Shown here: in pieces, positions 1 through 5,939 of the stretch | Layout: every line of letters begins with the position of its first letter | How positions within the stretch are numbered: position 1 is the stretch's first letter | Source of the DNA: Spirochaetales bacterium UBA6872 | GTDB lineage: Bacteria > Spirochaetota > Spirochaetia > Sphaerochaetales > Sphaerochaetaceae | DNA length: 5,939 nt | Direction of reading: 5' to 3' | Assembly (NCBI GenBank): GCA_002452215.1 | Contig: DKCO01000056.1 | Coordinates: forward strand, 1-5,939 | Position numbers and translations under genes: made by a program | The notes under the pieces: model-generated | What the model saw: only the letters and a program-made list of their open reading frames with translations | The model's database searches: none | What the model was told of the DNA's origin: nothing

Positions 1-159
1 GATTGCTCTATCTGCAATAGTCGGTATTTTATTTAAATTCCCTACTTGTTGATTTTTGCTATTTCCAAAATAAAGTTACATTTGACTTAAATTCTGTCAT
101 TGTTTGGATTATTTGCGATGTTACGATTTCATTAGAAACATAATAAGGAGGAATACAAT
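1..159 (+). other. Upstream regulatory/leader region
   Basis: This short AT-rich stretch lies before the first gene. I see no convincing reading frame or RNA gene in it. It holds two weak candidate promoters: TTGATT at 49-54 with TAAAGT at 71-76 (16-base spacer), and TTGACT at 82-87 with a poor -10 at 105-110. A short dyad (ATGTT at 118-122, AACAT at 137-141) lies close to the start and could be a regulator site, but it is too short to trust. The region ends in a strong Shine-Dalgarno for the binding-protein gene. No regulator gene is visible in the window, so how the operon senses its substrate is unknown. Confidence 0.6.
82..110 (+). promoter_or_regulatory. Candidate sigma-70-type promoter of the operon
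   Basis: TTGACT at 82-87 matches the -35 consensus at five of six positions. Seventeen bases downstream, TGGATT at 105-110 matches the -10 consensus at only three of six. Initiation from here would give a leader of roughly 40 bases before the ATG. An alternative is TTGATT (49-54) with TAAAGT (71-76), which has a better -10 but a weaker -35. In DNA this AT-rich such matches arise by chance, so the call is tentative. Confidence 0.25.
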
Positions 160-1536
160 ATGAAGAGGATTATTGTATTGGCTTTGGTTGTCTTATTGTC
201 TATTGGTTTTGTATTTGCCAGTGGTTCAGCAGAGACAAGCTCTAAGGAAAATGGAGAAAAAACAGTAGTCACAGTTTGGACTAATGATAGGCATGATTTG
301 GCATATGTTGAGAAAAAAATTGCTGAGTTCAATGCTGAGAATGCTAGTATTGAAATTCAGTTAACAACTGTTGTTGAGGATTATCCTAATATGCTTATGA
401 TGGCATATTCATCAGGAAATGCTCCTGATATTTTTGGAATGAATGCAAGAGCAACGGGCTTTGATCTTAAAACATTTGTAGATGCTGGAATGCTTCTTCC
501 TCTTACAGAGCTTTTGGATGATCCAGAGTTTGAAAAAGTAACAGATGCATCCAAACATATAATTGAAGGAATCAATGCTATCGATGGAGTACCATATCAA
601 TTTTATTGTGCTGTGCGTTCCGGGTCCAGGATGATTTACAACAAGAGTCTTTTGGATGCGGCTGGAATCACAGAGCTTCCCAAGACTATGGATGAGCTAG
701 TAGAAGCTGCTGATAAAATCACCAAGGTTGGAGCAGGGAAGTATTATGGAATTGCAACATGTTCCTCTGCACAGCTGGAAAGATGGCTTGAGGGATGCAT
801 TAACAGAGGCGGTGTCTACCATTATGACTTTGAAAATGGTGTTTTCAATTTTGATGGATTCAAGCCTTATATCGAAAAAGCTCAAATGTTCTTCAAAAAT
901 GGTTCTATGTTCCCAGGATCAAATAGCCAAGGCGTAGATGCAATGAGAGCTCAGTTTGCTGAGGGTACATTCGCAATCTGGGGAAACGCTTCTCAAGAGG
1001 CAGGTGTTTTTACAACACAATTTCCTATTAAAGACTTTGAATGGGTAGTTGGCGACCTTCCAACATTGGATGGAAACACATATGGTACTGTGGAATCAAG
1101 GCCACAAAAGGGTTACTACCTTATGTCATCAACAAAGCATAAGGATGCTGCAATTGAGGTAATAAAATTCTTCAGTAGTGAGGAATTTGTAAAAGGTTAT
1201 ATAGAATCAGGTTATGCACTTCCTCTCTCTCAATATATGCAAGAGACTGTGGATATGAGCAAGATAGGAAGACTTGCTGATTTTGCAATCCATGATTATG
1301 AAGGTATGTATCCAGCTGTTCCTGCAGTTTCTGTTGCTGGCGATAACTATGCAAAGACGATCTGGAATTGCATTGTTAGTGGTTCTGATATAGATAAGAC
1401 TATCGCTGATTTGAACAAGCGATATAATGAGGCCTTGGAAAAAGATATAAAGCTTGGAAAAGTTAAGCGCCTTGTTATAAAGAACTTCGATAAACTCAAT
1501 CCTTCAGCAGGGGATATAGAGTACCTTTCAGAGTAG
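160..1536 (+). CDS. ABC sugar transporter periplasmic substrate-binding protein (SBP family 1)
   Basis: This is a predicted extracytoplasmic solute-binding protein of the MalE/UgpB-like family 1, which captures a sugar or oligosaccharide and delivers it to the permeases encoded next. It has 458 residues, usual for the family. Residues 1-20 form a signal peptide: K2-R3, a hydrophobic core, then V18-F19-A20. Cleavage is likely after A20 or A24. There is no lipobox cysteine, so a soluble periplasmic protein is expected. Family-like stretches include V-W-T-N-D just after the signal, I-D-G-V-P-Y at 141-146 (the usual DG-x-x-Y-x-x-P region), M-I-Y-N-K at 158-162, F-A-E-G-T-F-A-I-W-G at 266-275 and E-S-G-Y-A-L-P at 349-355. 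The start is fixed by TAAGGAGG at 144-151, eight bases before ATG, and by the signal peptide beginning there. It is first in the operon, with a hairpin just after its stop. The substrate is not predictable from the sequence. Family assignment is firm; the spirochaete-like signal junction is inference. Confidence 0.93.
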   Translation: MKRIIVLALVVLLSIGFVFASGSAETSSKENGEKTVVTVWTNDRHDLAYVEKKIAEFNAENASIEIQLTTVVEDYPNMLMMAYSSGNAPDIFGMNARATGFDLKTFVDAGMLLPLTELLDDPEFEKVTDASKHIIEGINAIDGVPYQFYCAVRSGSRMIYNKSLLDAAGITELPKTMDELVEAADKITKVGAGKYYGIATCSSAQLERWLEGCINRGGVYHYDFENGVFNFDGFKPYIEKAQMFFKNGSMFPGSNSQGVDAMRAQFAEGTFAIWGNASQEAGVFTTQFPIKDFEWVVGDLPTLDGNTYGTVESRPQKGYYLMSSTKHKDAAIEVIKFFSSEEFVKGYIESGYALPLSQYMQETVDMSKIGRLADFAIHDYEGMYPAVPAVSVAGDNYAKTIWNCIVSGSDIDKTIADLNKRYNEALEKDIKLGKVKRLVIKNFDKLNPSAGDIEYLSE

Positions 1537-1560
1537 ATTTTGAATATTTGTTAGATTTCT

Positions 1561-1588
1561 TCTATGGGCTGTAAGTGCAGCCCATAGA
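1561..1588 (+). repeat. Perfect inverted repeat (hairpin) between binding-protein and permease genes
   Basis: The arms at 1561-1571 (TCTATGGGCTG) and 1578-1588 (CAGCCCATAGA) are exact reverse complements over 11 bp, with a six-base loop TAAGTG. A U-G pair at 1560/1589 could extend the stem. No T-run follows directly; the first, five Ts at 1601-1605, starts 12 bases past the stem. It is therefore not a standard intrinsic terminator. The structure begins 24 bases after the binding-protein stop and ends six bases before the GGAG ribosome site of the next gene. In known sugar-ABC operons such as malE-malF, a hairpin in this place protects the upstream mRNA and helps give an excess of binding protein over permease. 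The same role is inferred here. Weak partial termination is the alternative. Confidence 0.75.
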
Positions 1589-1605
1589 GTTGATGGAGTG
1601 TTTTT

Positions 1606-2514
1606 ATGTCTAGGATGCAAAGAGAATTAAAAGATAGCAAAAAGGATAATATATCCGCATTTCTAATGATTTTTCCTGCAATCTTTCTTCTTGTTGTCAC
1701 ATCAATATACCCGTTTTTTTGGTTATTCAGGTATGTTTTGTATGACTACAATGGCTTTACAGCTTATTATACCGGCCTTGACAATTTAAGGAGAATGTTT
1801 TCGGATACGACTTTCTGGAAAAGCGTATTGCATACGTTTGAATATGCTTCAATGAAATTGGTTATTGTAGTTCCTTTATCTCTTCTTTTTGCTGTTTTGA
1901 TCAATAGCAACATCCCAGGAAGCAAGTTTTTCAAAGGTGTGTTCTTTTTGCCTACTGTTATAAGCGCGGCAATATATAGCTTGATTTTTTCTTTTATCTT
2001 TGCGGTTTTCAATGGTCCATTAAATGGTTTTCTTCAAAAGTTGCATATTATTTCTGCTCCGATCGATTGGCTTGGCAATCCTAATTGGGTGATGATATCA
2101 ATCATAATTGTTGCTGTTTGGGGTGCAATAGGAAACTACATGATTTATTTTCTATCAGGACTTTCAAGTGTTTCTTCGGAAGTATATGAGAGTTGCAAGA
2201 TTGATGGTGCAAATTCTGTACAAACGTTTTTCCATATAACGCTTCCAATGCTGAGCCCAATGTTGAAAGTAATTCTTTTGCTTGCATTGACTGCGGCATT
2301 TAAAGACTATGAATCGATAATCGTCATGACAAACGGAGGTCCGAACAATCGAAGCCATGTCATGTTCTCATATATTTACAATTTGATTTTCTCATCATCT
2401 ACAACCCCTCAAATAGGTTATGCAACAGTTTTGAGTATAATGGCAGCACTGATAATTGGATCTGTTACTGCTATATACATGCATTTCGCGAAACGACTTG
2501 ATGATGTTGTTTAG
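1606..2514 (+). CDS. ABC sugar transporter permease, MalF/UgpA-like (CUT1)
   Basis: This is an inner-membrane permease subunit of a CUT1 carbohydrate ABC importer. It is predicted to pair with the product of the next gene to form the transport channel. It has 302 residues, typical of the UgpA/LacF type. Hydrophobic segments are visible at about 16-40, 83-100, 110-133, 162-186, 218-240 and 272-295, giving six helices. The cytoplasmic EAA loop, which contacts the ATPase, is at 195-214: E-S-C-K-I-D-G-A-N, ending I-T-L-P. The usual E-A-A is E-S-C here, while the D-G and the L-P are kept. The start is supported by GGAG at 1595-1598, seven bases before ATG; an in-frame ATG three codons later is less well placed. 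The gene follows the binding protein after 69 bases and its stop codon overlaps the ribosome site of the second permease. Family assignment is firm; substrate unknown. Confidence 0.93.
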   Translation: MSRMQRELKDSKKDNISAFLMIFPAIFLLVVTSIYPFFWLFRYVLYDYNGFTAYYTGLDNLRRMFSDTTFWKSVLHTFEYASMKLVIVVPLSLLFAVLINSNIPGSKFFKGVFFLPTVISAAIYSLIFSFIFAVFNGPLNGFLQKLHIISAPIDWLGNPNWVMISIIIVAVWGAIGNYMIYFLSGLSSVSSEVYESCKIDGANSVQTFFHITLPMLSPMLKVILLLALTAAFKDYESIIVMTNGGPNNRSHVMFSYIYNLIFSSSTTPQIGYATVLSIMAALIIGSVTAIYMHFAKRLDDVV

Positions 2515-2517
2515 GAG
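2513..2517 (+). promoter_or_regulatory. Ribosome binding site overlapping the stop codon of the first permease
   Basis: AGGAG at 2513-2517 lies six bases before the ATG at 2524 and shares two bases with the TAG stop (2512-2514) of the upstream gene. A ribosome ending on the first permease therefore covers the start signal of the second, which suggests coupled translation and matched amounts of the two channel halves. This arrangement also decides the start of the second permease. Confidence 0.8.
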
Positions 2518-2523
2518 TTCAAA

Positions 2524-3390
2524 ATGGAAAAAAGCCATAATGTAAAGTCAAAAAAACAAAAAATTATTACAGCTATTGTAACATTTGTTGTATCCCTTAT
2601 TGCTTTGTTGATGATGTATCCTTTGATTTATATATTTCTTGGTTCGTTCAAGACCAACCATGAACTTCTTTTAGGCGGAACACATCTTTTCCCAAAAGAA
2701 TTTGTTTTTTCAAACTATGCTGAAGCTTGGAAGGCTGCGAATTTCTCAGTGTATACAAAGAATTCTATTTTCCTAGGTCTTGGTGTAATGGTCATATCAG
2801 TTATTGTGACAAGCATGGCAGGGTATGTATTTGCACGAAAGGAATTTCGTTTCAAAGAGCTTTTGTATTCAGCTTTCATCGCATTTATGTTTGTTAACGT
2901 TGGATCGGTGACTTTGCGACCTTTGTTTGAGCTTGCTGTTAAAGTGCATTTGAATAAATCTCTTTGGGCAGTTGTCTTGATTACAGCGGGAACAGGGCAA
3001 GCAACTTTTATGTTCTTATGCCGTGGTTATGTGAACAGCATACCAAAAGAGCTTGATGAAGCTGCCAAAATAGATGGATGTTCTTTTTTTCAAACATTCT
3101 ACAAGGTCATTTTTCCGCTTTTGAAGCCGGCTTTGGCTACAATTGCACTATTGTCATTCCGTTCAGGTTGGAACAATTATATTCTCCCGCTTGTCTTCAC
3201 TATGTCAAACGATAGACTAAGACCACTTACTGTTGGCGTTAACATGTTGAAGAACAATAGCGATGGTGCTGCTGCTTGGAATATCATGTTTGCTGGTGCA
3301 ACTATTGCAATCATTCCAATGATTATTATTTATTGCTGCTTCTCGAATTATTTTATGAAAGGCATGACAGAAGGTGCTGTAAAAGGGTGA
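2524..3390 (+). CDS. ABC sugar transporter permease, MalG/UgpE-like (CUT1)
   Basis: This is the second inner-membrane channel subunit of the CUT1 importer, expected to form a heterodimer with the preceding permease. It has 288 residues, normal for the MalG/UgpE/LacG type. A basic N-terminus (K8 to K13) leads into a first membrane helix at about 14-36, followed by the usual periplasmic segment and five further hydrophobic stretches. The EAA loop at 179-198 is canonical: E-A-A-K-I-D-G-C, ending V-I-F-P. The C-terminus G-M-T-E-G-A-V-K-G (280-288) is the characteristic end of MalG-like permeases, so the reading frame is complete. It begins nine bases after the first permease and its stop is four bases before the next start. 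No ATP-binding subunit follows, as is common for CUT1 systems that share an ATPase (MsmX/UgpC type) encoded elsewhere. Family assignment is firm; substrate unknown. Confidence 0.94.
   Translation: MEKSHNVKSKKQKIITAIVTFVVSLIALLMMYPLIYIFLGSFKTNHELLLGGTHLFPKEFVFSNYAEAWKAANFSVYTKNSIFLGLGVMVISVIVTSMAGYVFARKEFRFKELLYSAFIAFMFVNVGSVTLRPLFELAVKVHLNKSLWAVVLITAGTGQATFMFLCRGYVNSIPKELDEAAKIDGCSFFQTFYKVIFPLLKPALATIALLSFRSGWNNYILPLVFTMSNDRLRPLTVGVNMLKNNSDGAAAWNIMFAGATIAIIPMIIIYCCFSNYFMKGMTEGAVKG
3386..3390 (+). promoter_or_regulatory. Ribosome binding site overlapping the stop codon of the second permease
   Basis: GGTGA at 3386-3390 contains the TGA stop (3388-3390) of the second permease and lies four bases before the ATG at 3395. 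It matches the far end of the Shine-Dalgarno consensus (AAGGAGGTGA), for which a short spacer is expected. It is weaker than the sites of the other genes, so translation of the large gene probably depends on ribosomes arriving from the permease. Confidence 0.6.
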
Positions 3391-3394
3391 TTTT

Positions 3395-5764
3395 ATGTTC
3401 ATAGATAAGTATTTGACAACAAAAATTAAGGAAGAAAAGTATACAAGTGATTTTACAGATAGTGATCAGATGCGTTATGAGCATAGATTGAGAGATTCTA
3501 TCGCAAAAAGGGACATTGATTATCCCGATGATATCAAAAACTTGAGTTGGAATTATTACTATAGTTTTGCAAATCCATTTGTGGATTTCAGCACATTTTA
3601 TTCCACTCTTACATACGTTAGTTTCAAGGCACTTTCTTATATAGAATCAAAAGAAGATAAGAGTGTAGATGCCATTCTTTGGACTTATGGAGCTGTAAGT
3701 ATTTGGTGCAATGGTGAAAAAGCGTTTTCTTTGGATGTTCCTGTTTACAAGCCAATTACAAAGAAAGTCTTCAAGCTAAATCTAAAAAGAGGATGGAATG
3801 AAATCTATGTCCAATTTCAAAATCTTGGTGTAAGAGATACTCGAAATATTTTTGCTCTGGAAATACCCGATTGCGATGAAGTTTCTGTCTCGACGAGAAT
3901 TGATGAGGCAGAGAAGATTTCAAAATGGCTCGATGATGTGGATCTAGTTGGCAGAACGCTCTATTTTCCATCTCCAGCTTTACCAGGCACAACTCTTGGA
4001 CGTGATTCACATTCTCCTGACTACGGTTTGGTGCAAACAAGAACATGTTGGAGTTGTATAGATGGTTTGTCTTCAATAGAACTTGAGGATGGAGATGCTT
4101 ACATTATTTTGCAAATCGATTGCAAATATGGGAAGCTGAAACGTTTTTTTGAAATAGGAGAGATGGTTAGACCCGAATATACATCTATTACTGATAGAAA
4201 AGAAAATTACAAAAGAATGCTTTCTGTAATTGCTTCTGCCCAAGGACTTTCGCGTGGCGATAAATTTGGGTTTTATATACAGAATATTCTTGCAAGAAAA
4301 GCTTTGGGTATTGAAAACAAGAACGACAGGGAATATTTCCTAATAACTTTAAAGCAAATTGAAGATCGATATGATTGCTCGGATTTTCTTATCTCTGGTG
4401 TTATTCGATATGTAAAGAACTATCATATTGATGAAGAACTTTCTGAAAGAATAAAGGATGTTCTTAGGAACTACAGGTATTGGATGAACATGGAAGGATC
4501 TGATGCAATGTGTTTTTGGAGCGAAAACCATTCACTTCTTTTCTATTCGTGTGCAATGCTTGTTGGCCAGATGTATCCTGATATGTATTTTCCACGTGCA
4601 AGAATGACCGGTAGGGAATTGGCTTTGTTTGGAAGAAAGCTTTCAATGCAATGGTTTGATGATTTGGATGAGTATGGTTTTGAAGAATTTCTCAGTACTG
4701 TTTACATGAATGTCACTTTTGCATGCCTATTGAATATAATCGACTATGGCGATGATGAAATCTCAAAAAGAGCAACATCTGTTGCTGATAAGATGCTAAG
4801 AATGCTTTCGATGCACACATTCTCAGGCTCGATAATAGCTCCTATGGGTCGAGTTTATAGAGGAGTGATCAATCCATCAAAACAAGGTGCGCAGGCTCTT
4901 ATGAATCTTGTCAATCCTAAAGTTCCAACATCTTTTGGAGAAGGGTGGCTGTCCTACTATGCGACAAGCAAATATAAGATACCAAATGATTTGATTCATT
5001 TGATGGAAGATGAATGCAATGTTTGCTATTCGACTGGAAATGCGCAGATTAAACTCTTGAAGAAAGAACATTATTGCCTTACTTCAGTACAATCGCCTCG
5101 ACAAGATGAAAAGCAAAGATGGAGCAATATTACACTTGATGATGATGCTATGAAATACGAGAATACTCATATCTATACAAAATCATTTAACGAGAGATTT
5201 CATGGAACAACATACTTCCAGCCAGGAGTGTATGGATACCAACAACACATGTGGACTGTGGCCTTGGATAATCAAGCTATTGCTTTTTCAAATCATCCAG
5301 GGGCTTTTTCGGACCATAGTTCAATGAGACCAGGATATTGGTACGGCAATGGTGTAATGCCAGCCTTGAGGCAAGATAAAAATGTTCTAGGTGCAATCTA
5401 TGTTATCCCTCAATCTCATCCGGTTGGTTTCACGCATCTTTATATTCCTTCATATTTCTTTGATAGAGTTGAATGCTCTGAAAACTGGGTGTTTGCATCA
5501 AAAGGGAAGGGGTATCTTGCAATATGGTCATCTTGTGTTTTGGAGCGATATAATGATGAGCTTGCAGATGCTGAATTAAGATCTTATGGAAGGGATAATT
5601 GCTATTTCTGTATTGCAGGTGATGAGAACGAATATGGCTGTTTTGATAGCTTTAAGAAAATTGCTAAGCAATATACGCCAGAATATGATAATCATCAATT
5701 ATTCTTGAATAGAAAATTGTATCTAAACTACCAAGAATCGCATGATGAAACACAATTTGTATAG
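3395..5764 (+). CDS. Uncharacterised cytoplasmic protein, predicted carbohydrate-active enzyme with heparinase-like (alpha/alpha)-toroid architecture
   Basis: I do not recognise a named family for this 789-residue protein. It has no signal peptide or membrane segment, so it should act in the cytoplasm, presumably on the sugar imported by the preceding transporter. Three parts are visible. Residues about 40-160 are beta-rich, with I-W-C-N-G (103-107) and G-W-N-E-I-Y-V (133-139) followed by R-D-T-R (147-150); this resembles the beta-sandwich domains that precede many glycosidase or lyase catalytic domains. Residues about 265-530 are mostly helical and carry W-S-E-N-H (375-379), S-T-V-Y (434-437) and G-R-V-Y (485-488). 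Residues about 545-760 are beta-rich, with N-H-P-G (633-636), R-P-G-Y-W-Y-G-N-G (645-653), F-T-H-L-Y-I-P (679-685) and G-Y-L-A-I-W-S-S (706-713). Helical toroid followed by beta-sandwich, with Asn-His and a later Tyr, recalls heparinase II/III-type polysaccharide lyases. N378, H379 and Y437 are candidate catalytic residues. A toroidal glycoside hydrolase, with E377 as acid, is the alternative. The start follows GGTGA and lies four bases after the permease stop. The coding region is certain; the function is inference. Confidence 0.88.
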   Translation: MFIDKYLTTKIKEEKYTSDFTDSDQMRYEHRLRDSIAKRDIDYPDDIKNLSWNYYYSFANPFVDFSTFYSTLTYVSFKALSYIESKEDKSVDAILWTYGAVSIWCNGEKAFSLDVPVYKPITKKVFKLNLKRGWNEIYVQFQNLGVRDTRNIFALEIPDCDEVSVSTRIDEAEKISKWLDDVDLVGRTLYFPSPALPGTTLGRDSHSPDYGLVQTRTCWSCIDGLSSIELEDGDAYIILQIDCKYGKLKRFFEIGEMVRPEYTSITDRKENYKRMLSVIASAQGLSRGDKFGFYIQNILARKALGIENKNDREYFLITLKQIEDRYDCSDFLISGVIRYVKNYHIDEELSERIKDVLRNYRYWMNMEGSDAMCFWSENHSLLFYSCAMLVGQMYPDMYFPRARMTGRELALFGRKLSMQWFDDLDEYGFEEFLSTVYMNVTFACLLNIIDYGDDEISKRATSVADKMLRMLSMHTFSGSIIAPMGRVYRGVINPSKQGAQALMNLVNPKVPTSFGEGWLSYYATSKYKIPNDLIHLMEDECNVCYSTGNAQIKLLKKEHYCLTSVQSPRQDEKQRWSNITLDDDAMKYENTHIYTKSFNERFHGTTYFQPGVYGYQQHMWTVALDNQAIAFSNHPGAFSDHSSMRPGYWYGNGVMPALRQDKNVLGAIYVIPQSHPVGFTHLYIPSYFFDRVECSENWVFASKGKGYLAIWSSCVLERYNDELADAELRSYGRDNCYFCIAGDENEYGCFDSFKKIAKQYTPEYDNHQLFLNRKLYLNYQESHDETQFV

Positions 5765-5862
5765 AATATGTATTTATAAAATCGATATGATTATAATTGA
5801 ATAGTTGTATTAAAATATATGTATATTTATATCGAAACAAAGTTGAAATAATTATAAATAAC
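5765..5862. other. AT-rich intergenic spacer after the operon
   Basis: I see no credible gene in this very AT-rich stretch. A perfect TATAAT at 5792-5797 has no good -35 at the right distance. TTGTAT (5805-5810) with TATATC (5828-5833), 17 bases apart, is another weak promoter-like pair. A short imperfect direct repeat is present: ATATGTAT followed by a T/A stretch and TCGA, at 5766-5785 and again at 5817-5835. Any of these could be chance in such composition. If a promoter does lie here, the hairpin region that follows would be the leader of a gene beyond the right edge. Confidence 0.5.
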
Positions 5863-5931
5863 ATGGCGGCTTTGATAAGATGCATATAGTCTTATTCCTG
5901 CCGCACATTCTTATTAAGCCGTATCTTTTTT
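5863..5931 (+). terminator. Probable intrinsic terminator, possibly an attenuator with an alternative hairpin
   Basis: The arms 5863-5880 and 5909-5924 form about 16 base pairs, including two G-U pairs and single-base bulges at 5865 and 5871. The stem contains a CGGC/GCCG core and an ATAAGA/TCTTAT top. One base later a run of six Ts (5926-5931) follows, as in a Rho-independent terminator. The loop is unusually long, 28 bases. Part of it, 5890-5904, can pair with the same left arm (5866-5880) to form a competing hairpin of 12 pairs with a symmetric 3x3 internal loop. It stands about 100 bases after the last stop, so it could end the operon mRNA or attenuate a gene starting beyond the window. 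Confidence 0.6.
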
Positions 5932-5939
5932 AATTTTAG

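Noticed and set aside
33..94. Direct repeat TTAAATTC at 33-40 and 87-94, 54 bases apart
   Set aside because: Eight-base AT-rich repeats are expected by chance in this composition, and the copies show no relation to the promoter candidates that would suggest binding sites.
1767..2012. Minus-strand reading frame of 81 codons inside the first permease gene
   Set aside because: It is antisense to a conserved permease, and its lysine- and isoleucine-rich content simply mirrors the complementary codons.
3771..4076. Minus-strand reading frame of 101 codons inside the large enzyme gene
   Set aside because: It lies wholly opposite a well-supported coding region, has no recognisable domain, and looks like an antisense shadow.
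5766..5835. Imperfect direct repeat (ATATGTAT to TCGA) in the intergenic tail, considered as a possible attachment site or iteron
   Set aside because: There are only two imperfect copies in low-complexity AT-rich DNA, with no integrase, transposase or tRNA gene nearby.
5664..5885. Minus-strand reading frame of 73 codons over the end of the operon and the intergenic tail
   Set aside because: It overlaps the end of the large gene and the terminator stem, its composition follows the AT-rich spacer, and no ribosome site or familiar protein pattern supports it.
1..5939. Search for CRISPR arrays, insertion sequences, tRNA or rRNA genes and defence or toxin systems
   Set aside because: No regularly spaced repeats, terminal inverted repeats with a transposase, or structural RNA signatures are seen. 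The window is fully explained by one transport-and-catabolism operon and its flanks.

Overview
The window is an AT-rich piece of bacterial chromosome carrying one compact plus-strand operon of four complete genes (160-5764). It encodes a periplasmic sugar-binding protein, two membrane permeases of the CUT1 (MalF/MalG-like) ABC sugar importer class, and a large cytoplasmic protein of no recognised named family that looks like a carbohydrate-active enzyme. The binding protein has a signal peptide ending in V-F-A followed by S-G-S-A-E. It has no lipobox cysteine, so it is probably a soluble periplasmic protein, which implies a diderm host. This F-A-(S/N)-G-x-x-E junction is familiar from binding proteins of Spirochaetota (Sphaerochaeta/Treponema relatives). 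With the low GC content it makes a spirochaete the best guess, but this is inference from one signal peptide and base composition.

Layout: 1-159 is the promoter/leader region, ending in a near-perfect Shine-Dalgarno. 160-1536 is the solute-binding protein. 1537-1605 is a short spacer holding a perfect 11-bp hairpin. 1606-2514 is the first permease and 2524-3390 the second. 3395-5764 is the large putative enzyme. 5765-5939 is an AT-rich intergenic tail ending in a hairpin plus T-run that reads as a terminator or attenuator. The last three genes are packed 9 and 4 bases apart, and each downstream Shine-Dalgarno overlaps the preceding stop codon, so coupled translation is likely.

Proposed working: the binding protein captures an oligosaccharide in the periplasm and the two permeases form the membrane channel. 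An ATPase encoded elsewhere (none is present here) powers import, and the 789-residue protein, which has no signal peptide, acts on the imported sugar in the cytoplasm. That protein has an N-terminal beta-rich domain, a helical middle with an S-E-N-H motif followed about 60 residues later by an S-x-x-Y motif, and a beta-rich C-terminal domain. This order recalls the (alpha/alpha)-toroid plus beta-sandwich lyases of the heparinase II/III type. The substrate cannot be read from the sequence. The enzyme is the main candidate for new biology. The hairpin between the binding-protein and permease genes and the mutually exclusive hairpins at the right end are the main regulatory observations.
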